Positions 8,849 to 20,723 of a DNA stretch of 42,287 nucleotides are shown one piece after another. The notes under the pieces were generated by a model. That model did not search any database. It had not been told where the DNA came from and saw only the letters and a list, made by a program, of their open reading frames with translations. A program made the translations under genes and the position numbers. Origin of the DNA: Alphaproteobacteria bacterium (GTDB lineage Bacteria; Pseudomonadota; Alphaproteobacteria; Rhizobiales; Hyphomicrobiaceae); the NCBI GenBank assembly GCA_019137195.1, contig JAGVSR010000156.1:1-42287 (forward strand), given 5' to 3'. The first letter of the stretch is position 1. The number at the start of each line of letters is the position of its first letter.

Positions 8849-10108
8849 CTACGTCCTGTCCATCCTCGTCCGCACGGCCTCGATGGCCGCGGAATACCTC
8901 TGAGCGATGGCGTCGAAGCCGTAGTGCTCGGCGATGTACGCCCGCCCGCGCTCGCCCATGGCGCGCCGCTCAGTGGCCGGGAGGCGTGCCAGCTTGAGCA
9001 GCCCTTCGCGCAGGCACGCCGGGCTCGCGGCCTCCTCGGCGATGCCGGCGCCGGCCTCGGAGACGGGATCGCCGCACGGCGCGATCGGGAGATAGCAGGC
9101 CAGACCCGCCTGGAGATAGTCAGGCACTTTGTTGAGGGAGATCCCGTAGCGGTAGAGCCGCGGCAGGTTGCGCACGCCGGCATAGCCGATGTCGGCCTCG
9201 GCGAGAATGGCGTCCACTTCCCCGCGGGCCACCTCGCCGGCGACGAGCACGGGGCACGCGGCGCGCTCCGCGCGGCGGCGCAGCTCCTCCTCGAGCGAGC
9301 CCGAGCCGAGCAGGAGGAGGGCGAGCCGTCGCGCGACCTCGCCGTCCGGGTCCTCGCTCAACGCATCCATCAGCTCGAGCAGTCCGTTCGGCGGGCCCAT
9401 CGCGCCAGCGTGGACGACGACGGCGCGGCCCTGGCGCCGCCAGGTGTCTATGGCCGCAATGGCGGCCCGCGCGACCGGTCCGGAGGCGACCCTGCTCGCA
9501 GCCGGGCCGCCAGCTCCATTCGGCACCCAGACGAAGGGCAGTTCTGGAAACCCCGAGCGCACGACGTGGTCCCTGGCGCGCGGCAGCACCGAGGCGACGA
9601 GGTCGGCATGGCGATAGGCGAACCGCTCGGCGTGCCCGGCAAGCAGCACGAACGGATGCCAGGGCGACGCGCCGAGGATCTCGATGACGCTCAACGGCCA
9701 GATGTCGCGGATCTCGAACACGAGTGTGGCGCCGGCCCTGGCGGCCAGCCGGCGGGCGGCGTAGACCGGAAACGGATGCGGCGACGAGACGATGATGGCG
9801 TCGGGCGCGTCGCCCGCGGCAATTTTCTCGTCGAGCCGCGCCAGGCTGCGGCAGAAGTCGAGCATGTTGAGGAGGCGCTGGGCACCGTTGCCCTCGTACC
9901 TCCGTGCCTCGAGCGCGACGTAGGGGATTCCCTCGACATCGGTCGTCCCGGCGAGCGGGCCGCGCTTCTCGAGCATGTGATGGAACGAGGACACGAACAC
10001 GGTCGTCTCGTGACCGAGGCTTCGCCACGAGCGGGCGAGATGGAACGGGCGGTGAATGCGGCCGATTCCCGGCCCGCCCGCGAAGGGGTGAATGTACCAG
10101 ATGCGCAT
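8849..10108 (-). CDS. Family 4 glycosyltransferase (WbuB-like)
   Basis: A 419-residue GT-B enzyme, probably retaining and membrane-associated. The N-terminus MRIWYIHPFAGGPGIGRIHRP resembles WbuB-type transferases, with the Rossmann-like first domain to about residue 200. The nucleotide-sugar-binding second domain contains VVVHAGAMGPPNGLLELMDAL and a late PCGDPVSEAGAGI segment in the place of the usual E-x7-E region. It starts at the ATG complementary to 10106-10108 and diverges from the next glycosyltransferase. It probably adds one sugar of the repeat unit, possibly the diacetamido-uronic acid or rhamnose made by the neighbours, but the donor is not predictable. Confidence 0.85.
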   Translation of the reverse strand: MRIWYIHPFAGGPGIGRIHRPFHLARSWRSLGHETTVFVSSFHHMLEKRGPLAGTTDVEGIPYVALEARRYEGNGAQRLLNMLDFCRSLARLDEKIAAGDAPDAIIVSSPHPFPVYAARRLAARAGATLVFEIRDIWPLSVIEILGASPWHPFVLLAGHAERFAYRHADLVASVLPRARDHVVRSGFPELPFVWVPNGAGGPAASRVASGPVARAAIAAIDTWRRQGRAVVVHAGAMGPPNGLLELMDALSEDPDGEVARRLALLLLGSGSLEEELRRRAERAACPVLVAGEVARGEVDAILAEADIGYAGVRNLPRLYRYGISLNKVPDYLQAGLACYLPIAPCGDPVSEAGAGIAEEAASPACLREGLLKLARLPATERRAMGERGRAYIAEHYGFDAIAQRYSAAIEAVRTRMDRT

Positions 10109-10212
10109 GATCGGCGTTGATTACAGCTTTCGATAGTCCTATGCCAGTCCCGCCGCTTCAGCAATGCGAGCGGGCCAGTGCGTCGGAGCGACAGGGACCG
10201 AGACTCGCGGGC

Positions 10213-11352
10213 ATGCCTCATACTGTTCACCTGACGACGCTGCACCCGCGTTCGGACGTGCGCATCGTCAAGAAGGAGGCCTTGACGCTCGCGCGGGCTC
10301 TCGGTCGCGAGGTCGTGGTCGTCGTCGCCGACGGCCTGGGCTCGACCCCGGCGACCCCCGATCAGGTGGCGATCGTCGACCTCGGTGCCATCGGCGGTGG
10401 GCGCCTCACGCGGTTTCTCAAGGGCAGCGCGCGGGCGTACGCGAAGCTGCGCTCGATGCGGCCGAGAATCGTGCATTTCCACGATCCGGAGCTGATCCCC
10501 GTTGCGATGGCCCTGAAGCTCTCCGGTGCTGAGATCGTCTATGACGTTCACGAGGATCTGCCGCGCCAGGTCCTGTCCAAGCACTGGATCCCAGCCCCGC
10601 TGCGACGTCCGGTGGCGTGGCTGGTGGACGGCGTCGAGCGTCTCGCCGTGCTGGCTATCGACGGCTTCGTTGCGGCCACCGAGACCATTGGCAAGAGGTT
10701 TCCGGCCGCACGCACGGTCGTCGTTCAGAACTTCCCCATCAAGGACGAGCTCGTCGAGGCCGCGCCTGTGCCCTATGCCGAGCGGCCGGCGACGCTCGCT
10801 TACGTCGGCGGCTTGAGCCTCGTCAGGGGCGCCGTCGAGATGCTCGCGGCGCTCGACATCGCCGGGCGCCGCCGCGATCTCAAGCTTGAGGTCGCCGGCC
10901 TGTTCGCCCCTCCAGGCCTTGCCGCTGAGGTCGAGGCGCTTCCCGGCTGGCGGCGCGTGGACTACAGGGGCTACGCCTCGCGAGAGGAGGTCGCTGCCCT
11001 GCTCGGCCGCTCGCGTGCCGGCCTCGTGCTCCTGCACCCGATTCCCAACTATCTCGATTCCTATCCGGTGAAGCTCTTCGAGTACATGGCGGCCGGCCTG
11101 CCGGCCATCGTTTCGGACTTCCCGCTTTGGCGGCGCATCGTCACCGAGGCCGGCTGCGGTCTCGTTGTCGACCCCAAGAATCCCGATGCAATCGCCGAGG
11201 CGATGCTCTGGATCCTCGACCATCCTGCGGAGGCTGAGGCGATGGGGCGGCGCGGCCGCGAGGCCGTCGAGCGCGTCTACAGCTGGGATGCCGAAGGCGA
11301 GAAGCTCGCGACGTTTTACCGCTCGTGCCTGCGGGCCGGCGACCGGACTTAG
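10213..11352 (+). CDS. Family 4 glycosyltransferase
   Basis: A 379-residue GT-B glycosyltransferase. The frame extends up to 10117, but the first ~32 codons look non-coding and homology starts at MPHTVHLTTLHPRSDVRI, so I choose the ATG at 10213. The N-terminal domain carries VHFHDPELIPVAMALK, typical of this group. The C-terminal domain has AYVGGLSLVRGAVEML and the donor-binding KLFEYMAAGLPAIVSDFP, whose Glu corresponds to the second Glu of the E-x7-E motif. The ~100 bp to the divergent transferase should hold both promoters. Its role in the polysaccharide locus is inferred from context; donor and acceptor are unknown. Confidence 0.87.
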   Translation: MPHTVHLTTLHPRSDVRIVKKEALTLARALGREVVVVVADGLGSTPATPDQVAIVDLGAIGGGRLTRFLKGSARAYAKLRSMRPRIVHFHDPELIPVAMALKLSGAEIVYDVHEDLPRQVLSKHWIPAPLRRPVAWLVDGVERLAVLAIDGFVAATETIGKRFPAARTVVVQNFPIKDELVEAAPVPYAERPATLAYVGGLSLVRGAVEMLAALDIAGRRRDLKLEVAGLFAPPGLAAEVEALPGWRRVDYRGYASREEVAALLGRSRAGLVLLHPIPNYLDSYPVKLFEYMAAGLPAIVSDFPLWRRIVTEAGCGLVVDPKNPDAIAEAMLWILDHPAEAEAMGRRGREAVERVYSWDAEGEKLATFYRSCLRAGDRT

Positions 11353-11703
11353 GACCGGGCGTCAATCCGAATGCGGCGGCCAATCCGGCCATCTCGCGAA
11401 CGTTTCTCCGGCTAGTGCGATGGAGAATGCGATTGACTTGGCAGCGCGGCCTGACAAGCTCGGGCCGATTGCCGGCCGGGGTGCCTTGAGTCATTCTGGC
11501 GTGGCGCCACGCGATCGCCGACTGACGGTCCCCTGCTTCGAGGTCGGCGATTGCGAGATGACCGCCGCGCCGGGCCAGTGACGAGGCGAGTGTTCCTGAG
11601 GTACCGTAGATGCCAGCGTGCCGGCCACAAGTTGATCGGTGCTTGCGGCGTGGGCCAATGGCCGTTGATCTCGAGTTTCGATGCAAGCGAGGCCGATTGC
11701 TTC
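11353..11703. other. 351-bp intergenic region with inverted repeats
   Basis: No supportable gene. It holds a perfect 14-bp palindrome at 11499-11512 (GCGTGGCGCCACGC). Immediately after it is a 9-bp inverted repeat, ATCGCCGAC (11514-11522) and GTCGGCGAT (11543-11551). Neither is followed by a T-tract, so they are more likely a regulatory structure or weak terminator than a canonical intrinsic terminator. Confidence 0.4.
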
Positions 11704-13038
11704 ATGCCCGATAGAAAGTCCCTGGACTTTGCCGGCTTCGTCGTCCTCGGCATCCTGTTCGTCGCCTTTCCTCGCTTTGCGACGGTCATCGCCGGCGGTG
11801 CCGTGCTCGTCCTGGCGGCGCTTGGCGCCGTCTCCGGCCGGCTCGATCTCCGCGCGATCGGCGCCTGGCTGAAGGAGCCCGCGCGCCGCGCGCTGCTCGT
11901 GCCCTTTGCAGCCTTCACGTGCTGGTCGCTCGTCAGCGCGCTCTGGGCCGAATCTCCAGTCGACGGCACGGTCAAAGGTCTTCTGACGGCCGCCGTGCTC
12001 GCCGCCGCGCTCGTCATTTCGTATTTCATCGACGGTGCCGGCCGCGACCAGCTCGAGCGCGTCTTGACAGGCCTCACCGTGGGGCTTTTGACCGCGAGCG
12101 TCTACCTGCTTTTGGAGACGGTCACCGAACGCGGGCTCGCGAACTTCCTCTTCAAGGAGTTCCCGATGCTGCAGTCGGGGTACGAGAAGCACCTCAAGAT
12201 TTCGAGGAAAGGCATCGTCCAGGTGAGCGATGCCAATCTCAACCGCTCGACGGGCCTCTATTGCCTGCTGCTGTGGCCGGCGATTCTCGTCGGTTTGCAG
12301 CAGGCCTCCGGCCGGCTGCGAACGCTTCTGACGGGCGGCCTCGTCTTCTCCGCCGTTGTCCTGCTCGTCACGTCGCGACACCAGTCGTCGCAGTTGGGTC
12401 TGCTAGCGAGCGGCGCCGCATTCGGTCTCGCCATCGTGTCGGCCGACGCGGCCCGCCGCCTCATCGCCGCAACCCTGGTCGGCATCATGGTCCTCATCGT
12501 CCCGGTATCGCTCGCCGCCTACAAGTATGGGCTCCACGAGGCACCTTGGCTCTTCAGCACGGCGCGCCAGAGGGTGCTCATCTGGAATTACACGGCCGAG
12601 CAGATCCTGAAGGCACCGGTATTCGGGGTCGGCATCGACTCGACGCACAAGAGGAGCCAGGAATTCAAGGAGACGCACGCATCCGTGTCGAGGACGTCTC
12701 CGCCGCCCGAGTGGAGGCCGCATCCCCACAATGTCTACTTGCAGGTCTGGTATGAGCTTGGCGGGATCGGCACCGTTCTGTTCGCCTGGGCAGGGCTTGC
12801 CGCCATCTGGGCCTCGCGCCAGCTTCCGCAGCGGCTCGCGCCCTATGCGCTGGCGCAGGCCGCCATGACGTTCGGCATGATCGCGGCGAGCTACGGCCTG
12901 TGGCAGACGTGGTTCCAGGCCTCGGTCGCCATCGGCGCGCTCGCGGTCTACGGCGCCGCGCGGCTCGCGTCCGCCGACCCGGCCTCGCCGCGGCCGGGCG
13001 AGGCCGGACCCGGCGCTGGTGGGGCGCGGTCAGTCTGA
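11704..13038 (+). CDS. O-antigen ligase / polymerase-like membrane protein (Wzy/WaaL superfamily)
   Basis: A 444-residue polytopic membrane protein with about ten or more hydrophobic segments. The diagnostic feature is the large periplasmic loop followed by HPHN at residues ~340-343 and YELGGIG, the H-x2-N pattern conserved in WaaL/Wzy-C proteins that join or ligate undecaprenyl-linked glycans. The frame opens at 11551, but the first ~51 codons lack hydrophobic character, so I start at MPDRKSLDFAG (ATG 11704). It would act in the inner membrane, on the periplasmic side. Whether it ligates O-antigen to lipid A-core or polymerises repeat units cannot be decided from sequence; both types share this signature. 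Confidence 0.8.
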   Translation: MPDRKSLDFAGFVVLGILFVAFPRFATVIAGGAVLVLAALGAVSGRLDLRAIGAWLKEPARRALLVPFAAFTCWSLVSALWAESPVDGTVKGLLTAAVLAAALVISYFIDGAGRDQLERVLTGLTVGLLTASVYLLLETVTERGLANFLFKEFPMLQSGYEKHLKISRKGIVQVSDANLNRSTGLYCLLLWPAILVGLQQASGRLRTLLTGGLVFSAVVLLVTSRHQSSQLGLLASGAAFGLAIVSADAARRLIAATLVGIMVLIVPVSLAAYKYGLHEAPWLFSTARQRVLIWNYTAEQILKAPVFGVGIDSTHKRSQEFKETHASVSRTSPPPEWRPHPHNVYLQVWYELGGIGTVLFAWAGLAAIWASRQLPQRLAPYALAQAAMTFGMIAASYGLWQTWFQASVAIGALAVYGAARLASADPASPRPGEAGPGAGGARSV

Positions 13039-13199
13039 CGCCGGACCCCGCTGCAGAGCGCTCGCCGCCCGCGGCAAGACAGCGGTATGCCGGGCCGTCC
13101 CCCGGCCGGTTGCATCGCCTTTGCCGGGAGATTACGACATAGCCGTCCGCCTGCGGCTTCGATTCGAGCCGCGGCCGACCGAGGAAGCCGGGAGGTTCG

Positions 13200-14270
13200 A
13201 TGCGCATCATCGTGACGGGGGGAGCGGGCTTCATCGGCTCGGCCGTCTGCAGGTATCTCGCCGGCGACCTCGAGCTTCCGATCCTCAACATCGACAAGCT
13301 CACCTACGCCGCCAACCTCGACTCGGTGGCGCCGGTCTCGAAGCTCGGCAACTATCGATTTCTGAAGGCCGACATCTGCGACCGGATGGCGATGGACGCT
13401 GCTTTCCGGGAGTTTGAGCCGGACGCGGTCCTGCACCTCGCCGCCGAGAGCCACGTCGACCGTTCGATCACCGGCTCGCGCGACTTCGTCGAGACCAATA
13501 TCGTCGGCACCTATACCCTGCTCGAGGCGGCACGCGGCTACTGGTCCAGGCTCGAGGCCGGGGCGCGCGAGCGGTTCCGGTTCCTGCACGTCTCGACCGA
13601 CGAGGTCTACGGCTCGCTCGGGCCCGATGGCCTATTCGAGGAGACGACGCCGTACGACCCGAGCTCGCCCTACTCTGCGAGCAAGGCGGCCTCCGACCAT
13701 CTCGTGCTCGCCTGGCAGCGTACCTACGGGCTGCCGGCGCTGATCTCGAACTGCTCGAACAACTACGGGCCTTATCAGTTTCCCGAGAAGCTGATCCCTC
13801 TCATGATCCTCAACGCCATGCATGGCGTGAAGCTCCCCGTCTATGGCGACGGACAGAACGTCCGTGACTGGCTCTATGTCGACGACCACGCACGCGCGCT
13901 CTACACGATCCTGACGCGAGGTCGCATCGGCGAGAAGTACAATGTCGGCGGGCGCAACGAGCAGGCGAACCTCGCAGTTGTCCACCGCATCTGCGACCTC
14001 GTCGACGAGGCGATGCCGGGAGCCCGGCCGCGGCGCGACCTCGTCACCTTCGTAAAGGATCGTCCGGGCCACGACCGGCGCTATGCGATCGATGCAACCA
14101 AGCTCGAGACCGAGCTCGGCTGGCGGGCGCAGGAGAACTTCGCGAGCGGTATCGCCAAGACGGTCCGCTGGTACCTCGACAACGAGAGCTGGTGGCGGTC
14201 GCTCCGGAACAAGGTCTATGCCGGCGAGCGGCTCGGCCTCGTGTCGGCCCCTGGTATCGAGGCTGGGTAG
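13200..14270 (+). CDS. rfbB: dTDP-glucose 4,6-dehydratase
   Basis: Second step of dTDP-L-rhamnose synthesis: dTDP-glucose to dTDP-4-keto-6-deoxyglucose, in the cytoplasm, with bound NAD. The 356-residue extended SDR has TGGAGFIG at 6-13, STDEVYG at 132-138 (the catalytic Asp-Glu pair) and the YxxxK pair Tyr158/Lys162 in YSASK. Full family length. The ATG at 13200 has a good GGGAGG ribosome site just upstream. It is the first gene of an rfbB-rfbD-rfbA run separated by 5 and 45 bp. Confidence 0.95.
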   Translation: MRIIVTGGAGFIGSAVCRYLAGDLELPILNIDKLTYAANLDSVAPVSKLGNYRFLKADICDRMAMDAAFREFEPDAVLHLAAESHVDRSITGSRDFVETNIVGTYTLLEAARGYWSRLEAGARERFRFLHVSTDEVYGSLGPDGLFEETTPYDPSSPYSASKAASDHLVLAWQRTYGLPALISNCSNNYGPYQFPEKLIPLMILNAMHGVKLPVYGDGQNVRDWLYVDDHARALYTILTRGRIGEKYNVGGRNEQANLAVVHRICDLVDEAMPGARPRRDLVTFVKDRPGHDRRYAIDATKLETELGWRAQENFASGIAKTVRWYLDNESWWRSLRNKVYAGERLGLVSAPGIEAG

Positions 14271-14275
14271 GCGCC

Positions 14276-15166
14276 TTGAGAGTGCTCGTCACAGGCTTTG
14301 GAGGCCAGGTCGCGACGTCGCTGCTGGAGGCGGCGCGGCCGAGGACGGTCGACGTCCTCGCCCGCGGCCGGCCCCATCTCGACCTTGCGGACCGGTCATC
14401 GATCGAGAAGGCCGTGGCTGGGGTTTCGCCCGATGTGATCGTCAACGCAGGCGCCTATACGGCGGTCGACAAGGCCGAGAGCGAGGAGGACGTGGCCTCG
14501 GCAGTGAACGGCCTTGGCGCGGGCTACGTGGCGGAGATCGCGGCCGGGCGCGGCATCCCTCTCGTCCACGTCTCGACCGACTACGTTTTCGACGGCACCA
14601 AGACGGGCCCCTATGTCGAGACCGACCCGGCCGCGCCGGTCAGTGCCTATGGCCGCTCCAAGCTCGACGGCGAGAGGCGTGTCGCGGCTGCGGGCGGACG
14701 CTTCGCGATCGTGAGAACGTCCTGGGTCCACAGCCCGCACGGCAGCAATTTCGTCAAGACCATGCTGAGGCTCGCGTCGGGCCGGCCAGAGATCGCGGTC
14801 GTTGCCGACCAGCACGGATGCCCGACCTATGCGCCGCATCTGGCCGCCACGTTGCTCGCGGTGGCAGCGAAGCTCCTCGCGTACGACGGCGCCCCGCGTC
14901 CGGCAGGCGTCTATCACGCCGCCGGCACGGGCGAGACGACCTGGGCCGGACTCGCTGCCGAGGTGTTTCGCATCTCGAGGCTCAACGGAGGTCCGCATGC
15001 CGCGGTGAAGCCGATTGCGACGGCCGAGTATCCGACGCCCGCCAGGCGTCCGGCCAACTCGGTGCTCGATTGCTCGCGTCTCGCGCGCGAGTGTGGCATT
15101 GCCCTGCCGGACTGGCAAAGCGGAGTCGCGGATTGTGTGACACGCATCCTGAAGGCGGCTGGTTGA
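14276..15166 (+). CDS. rfbD: dTDP-4-dehydrorhamnose reductase
   Basis: Final NADPH-dependent step of dTDP-L-rhamnose synthesis. The frame is open from 14192, but that part overlaps rfbB. Homology begins at LRVLVTGFGGQVA, whose first codon is a TTG at 14276, so the gene most likely uses a TTG start 5 bp after the rfbB stop (296 residues). Motifs are the nucleotide-binding TGFGGQVA at the N-terminus, VNAGAYTAVDKAE, VSTDYVFDG and the YGRSK Tyr-Lys pair. Its protein product would act after RfbC, which is not in this window. Confidence 0.93.
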   Translation: MRVLVTGFGGQVATSLLEAARPRTVDVLARGRPHLDLADRSSIEKAVAGVSPDVIVNAGAYTAVDKAESEEDVASAVNGLGAGYVAEIAAGRGIPLVHVSTDYVFDGTKTGPYVETDPAAPVSAYGRSKLDGERRVAAAGGRFAIVRTSWVHSPHGSNFVKTMLRLASGRPEIAVVADQHGCPTYAPHLAATLLAVAAKLLAYDGAPRPAGVYHAAGTGETTWAGLAAEVFRISRLNGGPHAAVKPIATAEYPTPARRPANSVLDCSRLARECGIALPDWQSGVADCVTRILKAAG

Positions 15167-15211
15167 CGTGGGCACTGCGGCCCGCAGCCCTGAGACTTGA
15201 GGGAGACGGAG

Positions 15212-16078
15212 ATGAAGGGGATCATTTTGGCGGGCGGCAGCGGCACACGCCTGCACCCGATGACGCTCACGATCTCGAAGCAGATCCTGCCCATCTACGA
15301 TAAGCCGCTCATCTACTACCCCTTGAGCGTGCTTATGCTGGGCGGCATCCGCGACATCCTCGTCATTTCGACCCCGCGCGACCTGCCCGGCTTCGAGGCG
15401 CTGCTCGGCGACGGCTCGCAGTGGGGGCTCGCGATCTCCTATGCCGAGCAGCCCCGTCCCGAGGGGCTCGCTCAGGCCTTCATCATCGGCGAGAAGTTCA
15501 TCGGCAATTCGCCGGCGTCCATGGTGCTCGGCGACAACATATTCTACGGCCACGGACTTACGAAGCTGATCACGAGCGCGGTGGCGCGCAAGCAAGGTGG
15601 CACGGTGTTCGCGTATCAGGTGCGCGATCCCGAGCGCTACGGCGTCGTCGCCTTCGACGCCAGCGGCAAGGCCGTGTCGATCGAGGAGAAGCCGAAAAAG
15701 CCGAGATCGAATTGGGCGGTCACCGGGCTCTACGTCTACGACAACGACGTGGTGGACATCGCCAAGAGCATCGAGCCGTCGCAACGCGGTGAGCTCGAGA
15801 TCACCGACGTGAACGCCGCTTATCTCGCGCGTGGCGCACTGTCCGTCGAGCGCATGGGGCGCGGCTACGCGTGGTTCGATACCGGCACGCCGGACAGCAT
15901 GCTCGATGCCTCGAACTACGTGGCGACCATCGAGAAGCGGCAGGGCCTCAAAGTATCGTGCCCGGAGGAGATTGCGCTCTACAAGGGGTTCATCGACGCC
16001 GAAGGGCTGGCTCGGCTCATCGCCGAGCGCTATCCGAAGAACGACTACGGCCAGTACCTGCGCACGCTCATTGCCTGA
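15212..16078 (+). CDS. rfbA: Glucose-1-phosphate thymidylyltransferase
   Basis: This makes dTDP-glucose from dTTP and glucose-1-phosphate, the first step of dTDP-L-rhamnose synthesis and usually its feedback-controlled step. 288 residues, normal for RmlA. The nucleotide-binding start [16 protein letters not shown] is followed by [15 protein letters not shown], with GDNIFYG and EKPKKPRSN further on. I prefer the ATG at 15212, with the GAGGGAGA ribosome site 5-12 bp upstream, to the in-frame start at 15197. It is the last gene of the rfb run; no rfbC follows. Confidence 0.95.
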   Translation: MKGIILAGGSGTRLHPMTLTISKQILPIYDKPLIYYPLSVLMLGGIRDILVISTPRDLPGFEALLGDGSQWGLAISYAEQPRPEGLAQAFIIGEKFIGNSPASMVLGDNIFYGHGLTKLITSAVARKQGGTVFAYQVRDPERYGVVAFDASGKAVSIEEKPKKPRSNWAVTGLYVYDNDVVDIAKSIEPSQRGELEITDVNAAYLARGALSVERMGRGYAWFDTGTPDSMLDASNYVATIEKRQGLKVSCPEEIALYKGFIDAEGLARLIAERYPKNDYGQYLRTLIA

Positions 16079-16299
16079 TCGCGGGCCCGCCGAACGACGC
16101 CGTGCGCCGGCCATGGCGCATTTGACCTGACAGCGATTTTGCTGAGACAACCGGACCTCTGGCAGGGCAGAGACAACCCACCGGGACCGTGCTAATCAAC
16201 CGCAGACGGCTGTGCGGCACGAGTCTCCGGCGGCAGCTTCGTTTCGAGGCGGCAACGGGCAGGTTCGACAGCCCCGCATCCGCGAGGGCTTCCACGCGC

Positions 16300-17205
16300 A
16301 TGACCCGACTTTCCGATCACCTCAAGAAGCTCGAGGACGAGAGCATCTTCATCCTGCGGGAGGTGGCGGCGGAGTTCCAGAAGCCGGTATTGCTCTATTC
16401 CATCGGCAAGGACTCCTCGGTGCTCCTGCACCTCGCCATGAAGGCGTTCTATCCGGCCAAGCCGCCGTTCCCTCTGCTCCACGTCGACACGACCTGGAAG
16501 TTCGCCGAAATGATCGCGTTTCGCGACGAGACGGTGCGCCGTCTCGGGCTCGACCTCATCGTGCATATCAACGAGCAGGGACTCGCCGAAGGCATCTCGC
16601 CCGTAACCCACGGCAGCGCAGTCCACACCGACGTCATGAAGACGGTCGCGCTCCGTCAGGCGCTCGACAAGTACGGCTTCGACGCAGCTATCGGCGGCGC
16701 ACGCCGCGACGAGGAGAAGAGCAGGGCGAAGGAGCGCATTTTTTCTGTCCGCTCGGCACAGCACCGCTGGGACCCGAAGTCACAAAGGCCCGAGTTGTGG
16801 CGCATTTTCAACACCCGTCTGAGACCCAAGGAGAGCATGCGGGTCTTTCCGCTCTCCAATTGGACCGAGCTCGACGTGTGGAGCTACATCGAGGCCGAGA
16901 GCATCCCCATCGTGCCGCTCTATTTTGCAGCCGAGCGGCCGGTCGTCGAGCGCGACGGCATGCTCATCATGGTCGACGATGCCCGGCTGCCGTTGCAGCA
17001 GGGTGAGAAGCCACAGATGCGTCGGGTGCGTTTTCGCACCCTAGGCTGCTATCCGCTGACCGGCGCCATCGAGAGTACCGCGGCCTCGCTTGCTGAGATC
17101 GTCGACGAGCTCGTCGAGGCGCGCACCAGCGAGCGCCAGGGCCGCGTGATCGACAAGGACGAGGCGGGCTCAATGGAGAAGAAGAAGCAGGAGGGCTACT
17201 TCTGA
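16300..17205 (+). CDS. cysD: Sulfate adenylyltransferase subunit 2
   Basis: Catalytic half of ATP sulfurylase, forming adenosine 5'-phosphosulfate from ATP and sulfate, driven by the GTPase partner CysN. The 301-residue protein has the PP-loop SIGKDSS at 34-40 and the family segments [26 protein letters not shown] and [11 protein letters not shown]. The frame extends upstream to 16189, but homology starts at [16 protein letters not shown], so the ATG at 16300 is chosen. Its TGA overlaps the cysNC ATG by one base (TGATG), so the two are translationally coupled. This is the first gene after the polysaccharide locus. Confidence 0.96.
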   Translation: MTRLSDHLKKLEDESIFILREVAAEFQKPVLLYSIGKDSSVLLHLAMKAFYPAKPPFPLLHVDTTWKFAEMIAFRDETVRRLGLDLIVHINEQGLAEGISPVTHGSAVHTDVMKTVALRQALDKYGFDAAIGGARRDEEKSRAKERIFSVRSAQHRWDPKSQRPELWRIFNTRLRPKESMRVFPLSNWTELDVWSYIEAESIPIVPLYFAAERPVVERDGMLIMVDDARLPLQQGEKPQMRRVRFRTLGCYPLTGAIESTAASLAEIVDELVEARTSERQGRVIDKDEAGSMEKKKQEGYF

Positions 17206-19082
17206 TGGGCGGGCCCGATCACGAGAGAGAGGGGCAGGGCGCCAGCAAGACGCTGCTCCGCTTCCTCACCTGCGGCAGTGTCGACGACGGCAAGAGCACG
17301 CTCATCGGCCGCCTCCTCTACGACAGCCAGCTCGTGCTGGAGGACCAGCTCGCGGCCCTCGTCGCCGACAGCCGCAAGCTTGGTACAGTGGGGAACGACA
17401 TCGACTTCGCCTTCCTGGTCGATGGCCTGCAGGCCGAGCGCGAGCAGGGGATCACAATCGACGTCGCCTATCGCTACTTCGCGACCGGGAAACGCAAGTT
17501 CATCGTCGCCGACACGCCCGGCCACGAGCAGTACACGCGCAACATGGCGACGGGGGCCAGCGGCGCGGACCTCGCCGTGATCCTGGTCGACGCCAGGAAA
17601 GGGCTGCTCACGCAAACGCGGCGGCACAGCTTCATCGTTCACCTGCTCGGCATCCGGCACGTGGTGCTGGCGGTCAACAAGATGGACCTGGTCGCGTTCT
17701 CCGAGGCGCGCTTCGATGAGATCGCCGCCGCCTATCGCGAGTTCGCGGCGCGACTCGGCATACCCGACGTCACCTGCGTGCCGGTCGTGGCGCGCACGGG
17801 AGACAATGTCTGCCGGCCGGGCGAGACCATGGGCTGGTACAAGGGGCCGTCTCTGCTCGCGATCCTGGAGGAGACCGAGGCGGGACAGGACCCCTCCGGC
17901 CGGCCGTTCCGCATGCCGGTGCAGCTCGTCAGCCGTCCCAACGCCGACTTCCGCGGATTTTCCGGCAACGTCGTTTCGGGAAGGGTCGCGCCCGGCGACA
18001 AGCTCACCGTACTCCCGTCGGGACGCGTCGCCGAGGTCGCCCGCATCGTGACTGCGGACGGCGATCTCGCCGTCGCCAAGGCGGGAGACGCGGTCACGAT
18101 CGTGCTCGCCGAGGAGGTGGACGTATCGCGCGGTGACGTGCTGACGGCGGCGGCCGAGCGACCGCAGGTCGCCGACCAGATGGCCGCGCACCTCATTTGG
18201 ATGGGCGACGAGCCCATGCTGCCGGGGCGTCCGTACCATGTGAAGTGCGGCACGCAGGCTGCGACCGCGACCGTCAGCGCCTTGAAGCACAAGATCAACG
18301 TCGACACGCTCGAGAAAACGGCAGCGCGTCAGCTCGGGCTCAACGACATCGGCCTCTGCAACCTCTCGTTCTCGCGTCCGCTCGTGTTCGAGCCCTACGA
18401 CACGTTGCGCGAGCTCGGCAGCTTCATACTGATCGACAAGCTGTCGAACGCGACCGTCGGCGCAGGGCTCATTCGCTTCGGCCTGAGGCGGGCCGAGCAC
18501 GTGCATTGGCAGGCGCTCACCATCGACAAGGCGGCGCGCGCGGCGGCCAAGCATCAGAAGCCATGCTGCCTGTGGTTCACGGGTCTTTCGGGGTCTGGCA
18601 AATCGACGCTCGCCGATCTGCTCGACAAGCGGCTTCATGCGGACGGCCGCCACACGTACATCCTCGACGGCGACAACGTGCGTCACGGCCTCAACCGGGA
18701 TCTCGGCTTCGCGGATGCCGATCGGGTCGAGAACATCCGCCGCGTCGCCGAGGTCGCCAAGCTCATGGTCGATGCCGGCCTCATCGTCATCGTGTCGTTC
18801 ATCTCGCCGTTCCGCGCCGAGCGGCGGATGGCGCGCGACCTGTTCCAGGAGGGAGAGTTTGTCGAGGTCTTCGTCGACACTCCGCTCGAGGTCTGCGAGC
18901 AGCGCGACCCCAAGGGGCTCTACCGCAAGGCGCGCGAAGGGCTGATCAAGAATTTCACCGGCATCGATTCCGAGTACGAACGGCCCGAGGCCCCGGAGCT
19001 GCACCTGCTGACCGAGCAGGCGTCGCCCGAGGCGCTCGTCGACGATATCCTGGCAGATCTGGCCCGGCGCAGTAGCGCATGA
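17205..19082 (+). CDS. cysNC: Bifunctional sulfate adenylyltransferase GTPase subunit / APS kinase
   Basis: A 625-residue fusion. Residues ~15-440 are CysN, an EF-Tu-like GTPase that powers APS formation by CysD: G1 GSVDDGKST (24-32), G2 QGITIDV (81-87), G3 DTPGHEQY (103-110) and G4 NKMD (158-161), then beta-barrel domains. Residues ~450-625 are APS kinase (CysC), with Walker [10 protein letters not shown] at 460-468, DGDNVRHGL, and ISPFRAER containing the conserved active-site Ser. The product is PAPS, used for sulfate assimilation or for sulfotransferases (compare rhizobial NodPQ). It directly follows cysD. No sulfotransferase or PAPS reductase is visible in the window. Confidence 0.96.
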   Translation: MGGPDHEREGQGASKTLLRFLTCGSVDDGKSTLIGRLLYDSQLVLEDQLAALVADSRKLGTVGNDIDFAFLVDGLQAEREQGITIDVAYRYFATGKRKFIVADTPGHEQYTRNMATGASGADLAVILVDARKGLLTQTRRHSFIVHLLGIRHVVLAVNKMDLVAFSEARFDEIAAAYREFAARLGIPDVTCVPVVARTGDNVCRPGETMGWYKGPSLLAILEETEAGQDPSGRPFRMPVQLVSRPNADFRGFSGNVVSGRVAPGDKLTVLPSGRVAEVARIVTADGDLAVAKAGDAVTIVLAEEVDVSRGDVLTAAAERPQVADQMAAHLIWMGDEPMLPGRPYHVKCGTQAATATVSALKHKINVDTLEKTAARQLGLNDIGLCNLSFSRPLVFEPYDTLRELGSFILIDKLSNATVGAGLIRFGLRRAEHVHWQALTIDKAARAAAKHQKPCCLWFTGLSGSGKSTLADLLDKRLHADGRHTYILDGDNVRHGLNRDLGFADADRVENIRRVAEVAKLMVDAGLIVIVSFISPFRAERRMARDLFQEGEFVEVFVDTPLEVCEQRDPKGLYRKAREGLIKNFTGIDSEYERPEAPELHLLTEQASPEALVDDILADLARRSSA

Positions 19083-19109
19083 GCCCCAGCGTGGCGGTTG
19101 CCTGCAGGG

Positions 19110-19133
19110 CGCGAGGCTCGAAGGGCCCTCGCG
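19110..19133. terminator. Candidate bidirectional terminator hairpin
   Basis: CGCGAGG (19110-19116) pairs perfectly with CCTCGCG (19127-19133) across a 10-nt loop. It sits in the 51-bp gap between the convergent cysNC and agcS genes. There is no T-tract, so the function is inferred from position and stem strength. Confidence 0.4.
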
Positions 19134-20708
<1,575 letters not shown>

Positions 20709-20723
20709 CGGCTGGCTCTCGGT

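Noticed and set aside
14396..16150. 584-codon minus-strand frame across rfbD and rfbA
   Set aside because: Antisense to two certain genes and without any recognisable domain.
17196..19004. 602-codon minus-strand frame across cysNC
   Set aside because: Antisense shadow of a well-supported fusion gene.
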